Under the pieces are notes generated by a model. It was not told the DNA's origin, did not search any database, and was given only the letters and a program-made list of their open reading frames with translations. This document shows positions 21,801 through 32,294 of a stretch of DNA of 64,000 bases, one piece after another. Source of the stretch: Stomoxys calcitrans (taxonomy: Eukaryota; Arthropoda; Insecta; Diptera; Muscidae); contig NC_081552.1 in NCBI RefSeq assembly GCF_963082655.1, forward strand, positions 3,038,001-3,102,000. The letters run 5' to 3'. The position numbers and the translations under genes were made by a program. The first letter of the stretch is position 1; each line of letters begins with the position of its first letter.

Positions 21801-23274
21801 GGAGACTTTGGCCATAATTTATGCATTGAGGAGATTTCGCGTGTATTTGCATGGAAGGCATTTCAAAATAATAACAGACTGCAACTCACTTACAATGACG
21901 TTGAATAAGAGAGAGTTGAATCCACGAATCGCCAGGTGGGCACTAGAGATGCAGAACTTTGATTATGTCGTCGAGCATCGCACCGGAAAACGTATGCAGC
22001 ATGTAGATGCTTTGAGTAGGTGCCAGGAAGTAATGGTGATAGAGACTAACACCTTAGAAGAGAATTTAGTAATTTGCCAAAATAGAGACCCCAAGATTGT
22101 TAAGTTGAAAGACCAATTGCAGAACACAGAACACAAATATTATGAGATGAGAAATGGTGTGCTTTATAAGAAAATAGACAAGAAAAGACAGCTATTTTAT
22201 GTGCCTGAGGCAATGGAATCCCATGTTATATATCACTATCATGATGAGATGGGTCATGTTGGTATAAGTAAAGTTGTAGAATTGATAGAAAAAACTTATT
22301 GGTTCCCGCAAATTAGGAAGAAAGTATGCGAACACATCAGGAATTGTTTGAGATGCATAGTATTTTCGAGTAAAGGTGGTAAAGTAGAGGGTTACATCCA
22401 TAACATACCGAAACCAGAAAGGCCTTTTCAGATGTTACATATCGACCATTATGGACCAATAGATAGAGGCAGCTCGAAGAAACATTTGCTAGTAGTTGTA
22501 GATGCGTGCTCGAAGTATGTGAAATTGTACCCTACGAAGACTACAGCAACGAATGAGGTGATTAAAGCACTTCGTGAATATTTTAGATACTACAGTAGGC
22601 CAACGTGTATAATATCAGACAGAGGTTCTAGTTTTACGTCGAAAGATTTTGCGACATTTTTGGAGGGGAATGACATTCGTCATATCCTGATTGCTACTGG
22701 TTCGCCACAGGCTAATGGGCAAGTTGAAAGGGTAAATAGGAATCTTGGCCCAATGATAGCGAAACTAGCAGACAGTGGGAATAGTAGATCTTGGGAGGAC
22801 GTTATAGAGTCGGTTGAATTCAGTTTGAACAATACTAGGCATAGAATGATCGATGAACATCCAAGCGTGATGTTGTTTGGAGTGAATCAAAAAGGAAATG
22901 TTTTAGATGGTATTAAGGAGAATATTATGGAGGAAGACTATAGAAATGTTGAAGAAGTCAGAGATAAAGCTCATGAGAAAGAGGTACAGGCGCAGGCATA
23001 CAACGAACTACTTGTAAACCGTCGACGGAAATGTCCAGTTGCGTATAAGAAAGGAGACTATGTTGTGATAAAGAATTTTGATGTTAGCACGGGCGTGGCG
23101 AGGAAATTGATTCCGAAGTATAAAGGTCCGTATAAGATAACAGAAGTTTTGGAAAACGATCGATATATACTGGAGGACGTAGATGGTTTCCAACAGAGTA
23201 GAATACCGTACAAGGGTACTTGGGCTGCCCATAACATCAAACACTGGTTTCAGGGCAATAAGAAATTACGTTAG
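18830..23274 (+). CDS. Gag-Pol polyprotein of Gypsy-type retrotransposon (gag N terminus out of frame)
   Basis: The main frame is open from 18742 (inside the LTR) to the TAG at 23272; its first ATG is 18964. A likelier gag start is the ATG at 18830 in the adjacent frame, whose ~20 residues look like the first helix of a SAP-like domain. That frame stops at 18932-18934, and the main frame takes over across eight T at 18886-18893. Visible parts: Glu/Lys coiled coil (19315-19404); zinc knuckles CYNCNSVGHYAADC (20025-20066) and CYACGSEEHMVSDC (20095-20136); aspartic protease LIDSGSP (catalytic Asp 20245-20247); reverse transcriptase with YLDD (21229-21240); RNase H (HCDAS near 21670); integrase HHCC (about 22220-22365) and catalytic D, D, E at 22444, 22618 and 22726, a D-35-E spacing; C-terminal KGPY module (about 23120). 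Pol has no stop. The products copy the RNA and integrate the DNA. Confidence 0.92.
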
Positions 23275-23334
23275 ACAGGTTTGAAAATGTAAAGGCAAAG
23301 AATCGGGTGATTCTTATTGTCAGGACGGCCGAAT

Positions 23335-23644
23335 TGTAGTATACAAGTAGTACCTAAATAGCTTATACCATGTAATTCTGTAAATAGCCTATAGTATATA
23401 AGTAGTAGTACCTAAGCACCTTATACCATGTAATTATGTCGATAGCCTAATTATTGACGATAACAACTTATGCTTCTGTTTGTTATCGATTTACATTTTG
23501 ATTATGCTCTGTGTTTCAAAAGAAATCTAAGTCGGACACCTGTGAAGAAGAGAAGCTAACACGAGCTCAATGAGTGTAAAAATAAAAGAAACAAATAAAT
23601 AAAGTGTTTAAAATAAATTCAAACCGCCTACACCACTCACTACA
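23335..23644 (+). repeat. 3' LTR (310 bp)
   Basis: It has the same length and, by eye, the same sequence as the 5' LTR, including the TATA-like box (23395-23402) and AATAAA signals. Upstream of it no strong polypurine tract is obvious; the adjacent bases are GGACGGCCGAAT. GAAC (23645-23648) follows as the target duplication. Confidence 0.92.
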
Positions 23645-23775
23645 GAACCAAAATAAAAATTACAGCAAAAGCGGATGATTTATAAAAAATTTTCAATGGA
23701 AATCATATATTGAATTGGTAAGGTTGAAAAGACGTTTATCCCCCTTCAGATAGCAAATACATTTTCCAACGGCAA

Positions 23776-23967
23776 TCAGTTCTCTGGCTCTTCAATGTAG
23801 TCCCCGTTTCTCTTCGCTGCTTTAGATTGGAGCTGTTGCTCTATAACTTCCCTATTCCCATTTTTTTCTTGGATTAGGATTTCGTTTTGAACCAATGTCG
23901 TCTCAAGTATACGATGAGAAACCTTAGTGAAGTTTGTCAAGTCTCCCATCCCATCATTAGACGACAT
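23776..23967 (-). CDS. Candidate small host protein (63 aa), unrecognised
   Basis: The frame on the minus strand starts at an ATG preceded by CAA, a fair insect start context, and ends in TGA. The product begins MSSNDGMGDLTNFTKVSHR and is hydrophilic, with a likely amphipathic helix and a charged end (EEPEN). The frame can be extended upstream to 24012 by another ATG. It is in repeat-free DNA and its composition resembles real protein more than the neighbouring spurious frames do. I do not recognise a family, no splice sites are convincing, and it may be non-coding. Confidence 0.3.
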   Translation of the reverse strand: MSSNDGMGDLTNFTKVSHRILETTLVQNEILIQEKNGNREVIEQQLQSKAAKRNGDYIEEPEN

Positions 23968-25053
23968 TTGACAACATTTTGGGTGAAAATCGAAAATCTG
24001 TAACTGCATCATAACTGACCTAAGCTACGAAATGTTGCATCCTACGTTTTATGGCTCTAGTCTCAAACAGGCAAACAAACAAAAAATGGAAAACCCAATT
24101 GCCTTAAGAATTAAGACAGTTATATTTTGAAGCCCCTTGGGTGCAATCAATCGATCAACCAACTACTGGTCTTTCTCCATGGCACTGAGAAGAGTTAGAC
24201 TCACTTCTTGGGTGGTTTACATAAATCATTTGTGCTTTCAATTTCTGCACCTGGATCATTAAGCAGCGATAATCTTCCGTTTATGCCTTCAAGAAAAGCC
24301 AAAATTGATCAACGACCAAAGGTTTCTTTCATTCTTATTGGAGTTCTTCTTCTTCGGGATCGCATTATGCAGATGATCGTATTCGATTAGCAGTCAAATC
24401 GCATTTACCTTCTGGCTTGAATTGGCACACTTCATCAGCACATAATTTTCTCTCCACGGTATTTCATCGGGTGGCCATGGCCATAAAGTCTAGCTTGGAC
24501 AGTTTTTAATAATTTTTTGACAAATTTTTTTGTTTATCGCTCAGAGAAATCTTTAAGCGGGCAGCAAACATTTTCCAAACGACGGCATTCTAATGACTCT
24601 TCTGACCACATGACTACATAACGTCGTTAAGATAATGTAGCAGACCAGATAGCCAAAGAGAACTAGCCAAGCAACGACAAAGGCATGGACAGAGTCAGCA
24701 TATCGAAAGATTTGACTCATCCAAATCGTTAATTTGGAAACCGTTTATCACCTTATTTATAACAGCACTACACAGAAACAACAACAGGAAAGGGGGCCCT
24801 TCTCCCTTGCCATCGCCATCATCGCAGAGAAGCGCTGAAATTTCGAAATTTCTCTTTCGACTCTTAAATAAAAATAAATCTTGGCTGATCGCTCGATTCG
24901 ACTATGATGCTGCCGAACAAATATTTAACTTTTAATGTTCCAATTAATAATGAAACCAGACAACCCCCCTTTGATGTTGCTCCACTCATTCCGGACAAAC
25001 GCGTACATAAATTTGAATACGAAATAAAATCACAATAAATATTGCCCCGCCAG

Positions 25054-25353
25054 TCAGTCAGTCGGTTGGTTCGCAGCAATAGCATCACCACCAGCACCAG
25101 CACCATTTTCAACATTAACACCGTCCCCTGGAAAATACTTGTTGCGTTGAAATTTAAAACTGGCCATGTCCATTACTTCCCCATTGGTCTTTTGGCCATG
25201 ATCGTTGGGCTCGTTGGTGTTGGCCATATCGGTATCAGTATCGGCAGTGACGTTCATTCGAAACGGAAAATGACAATCTTTCCGAGAAAGATGAATCAAT
25301 TCCATCCAATAAACCGCATTTCGTATATCATGAACAGTGTTGCCAATGGCCAC
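25054..25353 (-). CDS. Possible host exon, unrecognised (up to 99 aa)
   Basis: The minus-strand frame encodes a hydrophilic stretch (ADTDTDMANTNEPNDHG) followed by a Gly/Ala-rich end (NGAGAGGDA). It could be a disordered exon, but the plus strand is open too over much of this stretch. The sequence contains simple CAC/CAG motifs that open frames by chance. Confidence 0.18.
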   Translation of the reverse strand: MAIGNTVHDIRNAVYWMELIHLSRKDCHFPFRMNVTADTDTDMANTNEPNDHGQKTNGEVMDMASFKFQRNKYFPGDGVNVENGAGAGGDAIAANQPTD

Positions 25354-25415
25354 AAAATATACTTTAAAATTTTTTACTTCATGACTTTATGAAATTTTAT
25401 TTTTACAGATCACTA

Positions 25416-25448
25416 GCTGAACCGGACCCGCTCCGCTGCGCCTTCTTG
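25416..25448 (+). repeat. Family C start-motif fragment
   Basis: CTAGCTGAACCGGACCCGCT and the following GCGCCTTCTT match the start of the family C repeat at 2977. It directly abuts the LINE remnant that follows. Confidence 0.55.
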
Positions 25449-25470
25449 TCGCTTGTTGGTAGTTGTTACC

Positions 25471-26310
25471 CAGTCAATGGTCAAGCTTACAAGCCCGATA
25501 TAAGTGGGCACATGTCTGGCCCATAATAGTCTGGTTCTAGGAGACTTTAATGTACATCACTCACGTTTCATGACATTCTCCCCTAGGTAACGACCAGAGG
25601 GGCATAACTTTGGCAGAGCAGATTGAAGACTCCACTTGGATTACGAGGAGGTGCAGCAACTCGCCAGACATTTCCATTGCATCCCCTGATCTCCGTCATT
25701 TCTTTGGGATCAGACTACCTTCTCATTATTCTCACCATCGAACGACTGCCCATGAAGTCGGATTGATAAACGTTCAGCGCCGAACGTTTATCAATTCAAA
25801 GAAGGTCGATTGGGTCGGCTTCAGAGAGTACACCAATCACCGCTTCCGTAAACTGACATCCCACATCGAATGTGCTAGATGCCGAGAGGAAATTCCAAGA
25901 CATCATTAACGCAGCAGTCGCTTGCTTTATTTACCAGCCGATCAAATACCCCAGGTGCGGTCCAGTTTTCCGGCGCAGGCAGTGGAACTCGCAGACGAAC
26001 GTGATGGGATTCGTTGCACGGACCCCGCAAAACCCCAGAATAAGCGAACTGAATCGGGAAATTAACAGGGTAGTCAACGAACATGTGCTGAATTTGTGGC
26101 TGGGACAATTGGAGCAATGTAACATAGGTACCAGTTTAGGCAAGCTGTGGTCTACTGCCAAGTCACTCTCGACCTCTGTTAAACGGGACGACGATGTAAC
26201 TGTGACTGACCCGAAGAGGTACGCCAGGTTGTTCAACCGTTAATTTTGTGTGCATCCCGAGAGTGACAGGGTAAGGAGGAGAGCCATTCCTTGTATCCAT
26301 GGTCTCCGAA
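25471..26310 (+). pseudogene. Jockey-like LINE remnant: endonuclease end and linker
   Basis: The sequence aligns collinearly with 49180-50075 of the intact LINE. Shared landmarks are the stretch around 'ARG-CSSSPDIS'-like (here RRCSNSPDISIASPDL at 25647), the RRTFIN region (25776), FREYTNHRF (25822) and the VTDPKR segment (26203). Several frameshifts, deletions and stops are visible. Only the endonuclease C-terminal half and the linker before the reverse transcriptase remain; the reverse transcriptase is absent. It is an old copy of the same LINE family. Confidence 0.85.
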
Positions 26311-26697
26311 CCGAAAAACTTACTTTAATTGGCTATTACAGAACATCTGTCACATTAACCGAAAGTGGAATAACGTTCCAAGCGCCTCTGTGTTCTGCGC
26401 TCATTCTAAAATCTCTGACACCAAGTTTCAAGGTTTCTCCCACCACTTGATCTTTCCATCGGGCTTTGGTCGTCCCGGTTCGCGTGAACCACCGTGTTTG
26501 CCTTCAAAAAGCTTCTTTGGTGGAGCTTCTGCATCCATTCTGAGCTCATGCAGCTCGTGGTTCATACGACGCCCATATTCTCCACTAACGCAAACTTGTC
26601 CATATATTTTACGAAGAATCTTTCTTTCAAACACTTAAACGCTGCCTCGTCTGCTTTTACATGTACCCGTGCCTCGGAATCATATAACAGCACGTCA
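26311..26697 (-). pseudogene. RTE-like LINE 3' remnant, reversed
   Basis: The minus strand corresponds to 38570-38960 of the RTE element: the SEA(W) start of the C-terminal segment, RKILRKIYG (26614), EAPPKKLFEG and the terminal segment ending with ACAGATGTTCTG. It is diverged from the 35.5-39 kb copy, and reading is interrupted. It lies head-on to the Jockey-like remnant and is cut at its other side by the Helentron-like element at 26698. Confidence 0.75.
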
Positions 26698-27508
26698 TTC
26701 TGTTTGTAACTACTCGAAATATTCGTCTGAGACCCCATACACTCTATGGGGTCTATACTATATTCTTGATCGTCGCGATATTTTATGCCGATCTAACCAT
26801 GTCCGTCTGTCTGTCGAAAGCACGCTAACTTCTGAAGGAGTAAAGCTAGCCGCTTCAAATTTTGCACAAATACTTCTTATTAGTGTAGGTCGGTTGGTAT
26901 TGTAAATGGGCCATATCGGTCCATGTTTTGATATAGCTGCCATATAAACCGATCTTGGGTCTTGACTACTTGAGCCTCTAGAGTGCGCAATTCTTATTCG
27001 ATTGGAATAAAATTTCGCACGACGTGTTTTGTTATGATATCCAACAACTGTGCCAAGTATGGTTCAAATCGGTTCATAACCTGATATAGCTGTTATAACC
27101 GATAACCGATCTGGGATCTTGACTTCTTGAGCCGGTAGAGGTCGCAATTATTATCTGATTTGCCTGAAATTTTGTACGACGGATTCTCTCATGACCCTCA
27201 ACATACGTATTTATTATGGTCTGAGTCGGTCTATAGCCCGATACAGCTCCCATATAAATCGATCTCTCTATTTTACTTCTTGAGCCCCCAAAGGGCGCAA
27301 TTCTTATTCGAAGTGGCTGACATTTTACACAGGTCTCCATATGGTCCAAACCGGACCATATCTTGATATCGCTCTAATAGCAGAGCAAATCTTTTCTTAT
27401 ATCCTGTTTTGCCTAAGAGGAGATGCCGGGAAAAGAACTCGACAAATGCGATCTATGGTGGAGGGTATATAAGATTCGGCCGGCCGAACTTAGCACGCTT
27501 TTACTTGT
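26698..27508 (+). mobile_element. Helentron-like family A element, slightly 5'-truncated
   Basis: It enters at TGTTTGTAACTACTCGAAAT just inside the usual start, then has the mini-me core and GTCCGTCTGTCTG (26800-26815), about three units, sub-terminal GGTGGAGGGTATA (27459-27471), hairpin TTCGGCCGGCCGAA and CTTTTACTTGT. Confidence 0.75.
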
Positions 27509-28795
27509 TTTTGTTTTGTTTATGGAGAAAATTTGGTTTAATTTCCATAATTTTAAGAAACGCCAACACTGGTGATGAAGAGCGGCACGAATGGATGGTC
27601 CCAGAAGCGGGCCAACAAGCCGACATATGCCGAGCATCTTTGGCTGATGAGATGGATGGCCAGTTGTTGGCCCCAAGACATACTCCAGACATGCGGCGGT
27701 GGGGCAGCCAAAGGCGCGGGGGGAATAGCAACTAGCCAAAGCCAAAGCTAAAAGATTAATTATTACATTAAAATAAAACACAACCGCAAACATGAATATT
27801 TTGATTTGGATGGTAACAAAACAAACAGCTGGGCCGCCAAATCGCTGTATGACCATAGAAGCGTCAGTTCGACATTAAATAGAATCCGATAGAGGGACAG
27901 ACAGAGAGATTTTTTTCTACCTACCTAGGGATGAAATGAAATTAAATGAGAAACGAATCGAAATTACAATTCAGTCGAAAATTTACCTAATGCGGACATT
28001 TGTTTATATTTCAAAGGTATTTCTCTCTGCCATGTTTGTTGTTTAAGGGCTTTTTGAGGGATTTCGTTACATCCATTTGGGGATTTCTCTCTCCTCCTCT
28101 CGTTTTAATAAATTGTTAAATAGCCATTTGGTGATTTATTTACATTTAAACAAACAACAGTTTGATGGAACTTCTTCTTGGTTTTGGGCAGGGAGATAAG
28201 CGGAGCAAGCGGCAGAGACTGAGGAACGATAGATAGATAGCGCTATCGATGGCGATGGCGTTGAAGATGCGACCCAAGCGAAATAGGTGTTTAGTGTGTT
28301 AAAACATCCAAACCATGCTGGAGGCCATGTTTGTGGGTCTCTAACTTGAGCATGTAAACACCGGGGCCGTTAGTCAAATCAAAGTAGCAATAAATACACC
28401 GAAAGATCCCTAGAATACCCTCAGCCGCTTCAATGGCTTGGTATGGCCTAGCATCATCTCATCTCGTATCGTCTCGTCCACAAACAAAGAATTCAAATAA
28501 TAAATAATGACACTCTCTCGTTTTCCATGTATCTTCACTTCACAACGGCAACAAGTAACGAGGCAAAAAAAAAAAAACGAACAGTGGGGAAATCATTTTT
28601 TTTTTTTTAGAAATATGAACTGTCAATGTCAATGAAGTTTTCCTTAAATGCTTATTGGTGAGCTTTTCTCTTTAAAGCAAAATTTTAACGATTTTTTCTC
28701 TACAGACAAAATTTTAGTAAAATTTGCCAAGGAAAAATTGTTGGTGAAATTTTCACCCAAAATAAGATAAAATTTTTGCGAAATTTTTTTTAAAA
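27509..28795. other. Intergenic DNA, no gene seen
   Basis: This is mixed sequence with poly-A (28566-28577) and poly-T tracts and the AAATTTT-rich motif near 28690-28795. The minus-strand frames at 27413-27856 run partly through the end of the preceding repeat and have no domain. Confidence 0.4.
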
Positions 28796-28860
28796 CCAGC
28801 ACAGAAATGCTAAAGTCGGGCGCAGCCCACTATATTATACCCCACTCCACCGACTCTACC
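28796..28860 (-). mobile_element. Helentron-like family B element, 3' terminal piece
   Basis: The hairpin AGTCGGGCGCAGCCCACT and TATACCCCACTCCACC mark the 3' end (minus strand) of a family B element. Its body resumes at 31589 after about 2.7 kb of nested insertions. Confidence 0.6.
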
Positions 28861-29318
28861 TACACTCATAGAAATTTGTTAGTGAAAACAGCAAAAATTT
28901 CTGCTGAAAAAGCAAAATCTTTGCTGAAAATGGGACAGCAGCAATGTGTTGCTAAAACAGCAAACATTTTCTGCTGTTTTCAATTTTAAAAAGTCGAAAA
29001 AAGCTCAGAAATGTCGTAGATATTTAAAAAATTTTTATATTCAATATTGATTTTCAATTTTACAAGCGTAAAATTTTGTACATTTTGCTTTCGATCGAAT
29101 TTAAACAACAGCTGACAAAATGCCTACTACTATTTAATGTATGCTTTTAAACAAACAAAAAATGCGCCTTGAATAGGCAATTTCTTTTTTATTAATGTAT
29201 AACGAATGCCTCAATTGTTGTTAAGAAGTTCAACAACTTTAAATGGACTTATTCAAAAATTTAAAATTTTAAGCAGAAAGTGTTTGCTGTTATCAGCAGA
29301 CTAATTTTTCTGGGTGTA
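28861..29318. mobile_element. GCTG/CAGC-rich foldback element, copy 1
   Basis: The termini TACACTCATAGAAATT and AATTTTTCTGGGTGTA are imperfect inverted repeats. The arms are rich in alternating GCTG and CAGC words (AGCAAAAATTTCTGCTG), giving extensive self-complementarity. There is no coding content. Related copies start at 29317 and 30145, and one ends near 53277. Confidence 0.6.
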
Positions 29319-29522
29319 CACTCATACAAATTTTTTTGCTGAAAAAAGCAACCACTGTCTGCTGAATATTAGTATTTAACATTGCTGATATTGTAGCAGT
29401 AGTTCAGCTGTTACAGCAGTAGTTCTGCAATTTAAGAGCAGCAGGCTTACTGCTGAAAAGAGTGTTGTTTGCTTTTCACCATTATTGACTGCTGCTTAAT
29501 TATAAGGGGATGTTAGAGGAAA
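29319..29522. mobile_element. GCTG/CAGC-rich foldback element, copy 2 (left part)
   Basis: It begins CACTCATACAAATT and carries the same GCAGTAGTTCAGCTGTTACAG-like words (broken here into shorter runs). It is cut at 29523 by a Helentron-like element, and its right end is not found. Confidence 0.5.
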
Positions 29523-30144
29523 CAGGTAAAAGCGTGCTAAGTTGGGCCGATATACCCTCCACCATGGATCGCACATTTCCAGTTCTTTGAATGATTTTTT
29601 CAAACAGAATAACACCAGTCATAGAAAAACACAACTTCCAAAATTCCAGGCAGATCGAGTGATAATTGCGCCCTCCAGAGGCTCAAAAAGTCAAACTAGG
29701 AGATTGGTTTTTATGGCAGCTATATTAGGTTATATACCGATTAAGACCATACATGGAACAGTTGTTGGAAGTAATACTAAAAAGACATATCCAAACTGTC
29801 AACCATATTGGATAAGAATTGCGCCCTCTGGAAGCCTCAGAAGTATTATCGGGTGATCGGTTCATATGGTGGTTATATCAGGATATGAACTGATTCAAAA
29901 TAAAACACTTCATGCAAAATTTCGGCCAAATTAGACAAGAATTGCACCCTCTAGAAGCTCAATGAATCAAGACCCAAGATCGGTTTATATGGCAGTTATA
30001 TCAGATTATGGACGGATTTGCACCATACTCATCACTGTTGTAGGAAGTCATACCGGAACTGAATATCGTGCAAAATTTCAGCCAAATCGGATAGAAATTG
30101 CGCCTCTCTAGAGGCACAAGAAGTCTAATCGGGAGATCGGTTTA
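29523..30144 (-). mobile_element. Helentron-like family A element, truncated
   Basis: The plus strand starts CAGGTAAAAGCGTGCTAAG with a decayed hairpin (TTGGGCCGA) and TATACCCTCCACCATGG. About three units follow. The mini-me end is missing where the next foldback element begins. Confidence 0.65.
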
Positions 30145-31588
30145 TACACCCAGAAAACAGATTTGTTGCTTCCATCAATTACAATGTTTTGCCAACCGCA
30201 AATTTGCTGTTGTTGTTGTCTAGTTTATATTATACTACCTAAAATAAAAATTGCTTTCAGCGTGCGTCGTTCGGGTGCGCTGCACTTATTCTTTCTTCTC
30301 TGCTTGCTGCTACTCTCCCTCGGGTTTTTCCCTCTCGACTTATTGCGCTTTAAAATTCATTCATTTAGTTGTGTCGGTGGTCGAAGCACAGGCACGATGA
30401 TACAGGGCAATAAGCATCACTGTACAGTAATAATTTTCTCAATTAAATTAATATTAAACAAGTAAGAGCGTGCTAAGTTCGGCCAGGCCGAATCTTATAC
30501 ACCCTCCACCATGGATCGCATTTGTCGAGCTCTATGAGTGGTATCTCTTTTTAGGGAAACAACGAATATTGAATAAGGACAGTTATGCTATTTGAGCTAT
30601 ATCAAGTTATAGTCCGATTCGGACCATAGATGAATGCTGAACATTGTAAAAGTCATTGTGTAATTTTTCAGTTCATTCGGATAAGAATTGCGCCTTGTAG
30701 GGGCTCAAGAAGCAAAATCAGGAGATCGGTTTATATGGGAGCTATTGATGGATTCAGACCATATTAGATACGTACGTTTAAGGTTATGAGGGAAGCTGTT
30801 GTACAAAATTTTAGCAAAATCGGATGACAATTGCGCTCTCTAGAGGCTCAAGAAGTCAAGATCCCAGATCGGTTTATATGGCAGCTATATTAGGTTCTAT
30901 ACCGATTTACGCCATAGTTATCACAGTTATTGGAAGTCATAACAAAACACCACGTGCAAAATTTAAGTCAAATCGGACGAGAATTGCGCCCGCTAAAGGC
31001 TCAAGAATTCAAGACCAAAGATCGGTTTATATGGCAGCTATATCAAAACATGGACCGATTTGGTCCATTTACAATCCCAACCGACCTACACTAATAAAAA
31101 GTATTTGTGCAAAATTTCAAGCGGCTAGTTTTACTCCTTCGAAAGTTAGCGTGCTTTCGACAGACAGACGGATGGGCGGTAAGACGGACGGACGGTTAAA
31201 CGGATGGACAGTTAGACGGACGGACGGTCAGACAGACGGACGGACATGGCTAGATCGACTTAAAATGACATAACGATCAAGAATATATATACTTTATGGG
31301 GTCTCAGACGCATATTTCGAGGTGTTGCAAACATAATGACGAAATTAGTATTCCCCCATCCTGTGATGGAGGCTATAAAAAGAAGCATACACATTTTTTT
31401 CAGCAGTCTTGTGTATTCAATACCACAGATTTTGTTAGTGGGAATAGCAGCAAGAAATGTTTGCTAATATAGCAGTCCTATGTTTGCTAAAACAGCAGTA
31501 ATGTCTGCTTTCCCATTTTCAGCAGACAAAAACTGCTGTTTTAGCAAACAGTATTGCTGTATTGAATAAAAGATTTGGTTGTGTGTAC
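30145..31588. mobile_element. GCTG/CAGC-rich foldback element, copy 3, split by a Helentron-like insertion
   Basis: The left end is TACACCCAGAAAACAG (30145). The right half resumes at 31378 and ends ...TTGTGTGTA (31588). The right half contains TGTTTGCTAAAACAGCAG-type words. The element at 30458-31377 sits between the halves. Confidence 0.55.
30458..31377 (-). mobile_element. Helentron-like family A element (920 bp)
   Basis: Plus-strand left end ACAAGTAAGAGCGTGC with hairpin TTCGGCCAGGCCGAA, right end GGAGGCTATA. There are three units and a long (GACG/GACA) tract with interspersed GGAC motifs (31157-31247), then the ACATGGCTAG core. The flanks are A|A with no duplication. Confidence 0.75.
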
Positions 31589-32294
31589 TACTTTTAATCA
31601 TAGTAGTACCTATGCCTAAATCTTGTCAGATTTTAATTTTGTATACATAGTGAAATATCCAATAGCACTGCAAGACGTTTTTACAATGGTACCCAAATTC
31701 TGGCTACCGTAGTTTCAAAAGCAAATATCACCTAAAAAATTTATATGGGAGCTGCATATAAATCTGAACCAAATTCGATGCAATTTGACACACATATAGT
31801 GGGACGTCAAAAAAACATTTCGTGCCATTTTGATGAAATGTCGCACTTGTATTAAGGTAAAGATCGGATCAAAATTGTGGCTTCTACAGCCTTAAAATAC
31901 CATATCGGGTGAAAAATAAATTTATAAAATTTTGCATACATAATGGTACGTTAAACAAAGTACCTCATGCAAAGTTTTGTAATGATAGGGAAAAGGCCAT
32001 ATATGGGAGCTTTATCTAAATCTAAAGCAATTTTTTTTCAAAATCAATAGCGTTCTTCCTTGGACCAAAAAAGTGATTTGTGCAAAATTTCATGGCAATC
32101 GGATAACAAATGCGACCTGTACCTCGATTACAGGAATATAGAGACTCACAGACGAACATGGCTAAATCGAATCGGAAAGTGATTCTGAGTCGATCGGTAT
32201 TTTTATTAATGGGTCTAGCTCATCTCCTGCTTAGCGTTGCAAACGAATACACAAAGTTATAATACCCTGTACCATAGTGGCGGTGTAGGGTATA
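31589..32294 (-). mobile_element. Helentron-like family B element, main part
   Basis: Units with GGGAGCTATATCTAAATCTG-type motifs, the core ACATGGCTAAATCGAATC (32155) and end GGCGGTGTAGGGTATA. It continues the 28796-28860 piece; the break point matches the interior of the complete family B copy at 34081. Confidence 0.6.

Larger units (their letters stand above)
18473..23644 (+). mobile_element. Complete Ty3/Gypsy-type LTR retrotransposon (5.17 kb)
   Basis: The element consists of two LTRs, one long gag-pol reading frame and no envelope gene. Domain order is Gag, CCHC zinc knuckles, protease, reverse transcriptase, RNase H, integrase, which is the Gypsy (Metaviridae) order and excludes Copia. 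The 4-bp GAAC duplication and identical LTRs imply a recent insertion. It separates the foldback element at 18074 from apparently single-copy DNA that starts at 23649. Confidence 0.93.
23649..25415. other. Apparently single-copy DNA between elements
   Basis: Unlike most of the window, this stretch shows none of the dispersed repeats. It holds the minus-strand small frames described separately (23776-23967 and 25054-25353). Otherwise I see no recognisable gene. It may be intronic or flanking DNA of a host gene. Confidence 0.4.

Noticed and set aside
27413..27856. 147-codon minus-strand frame as host gene
   Set aside because: One end runs into the Helentron-like 3' end, the remainder has no domain, and overlapping frames on both strands are equally open.
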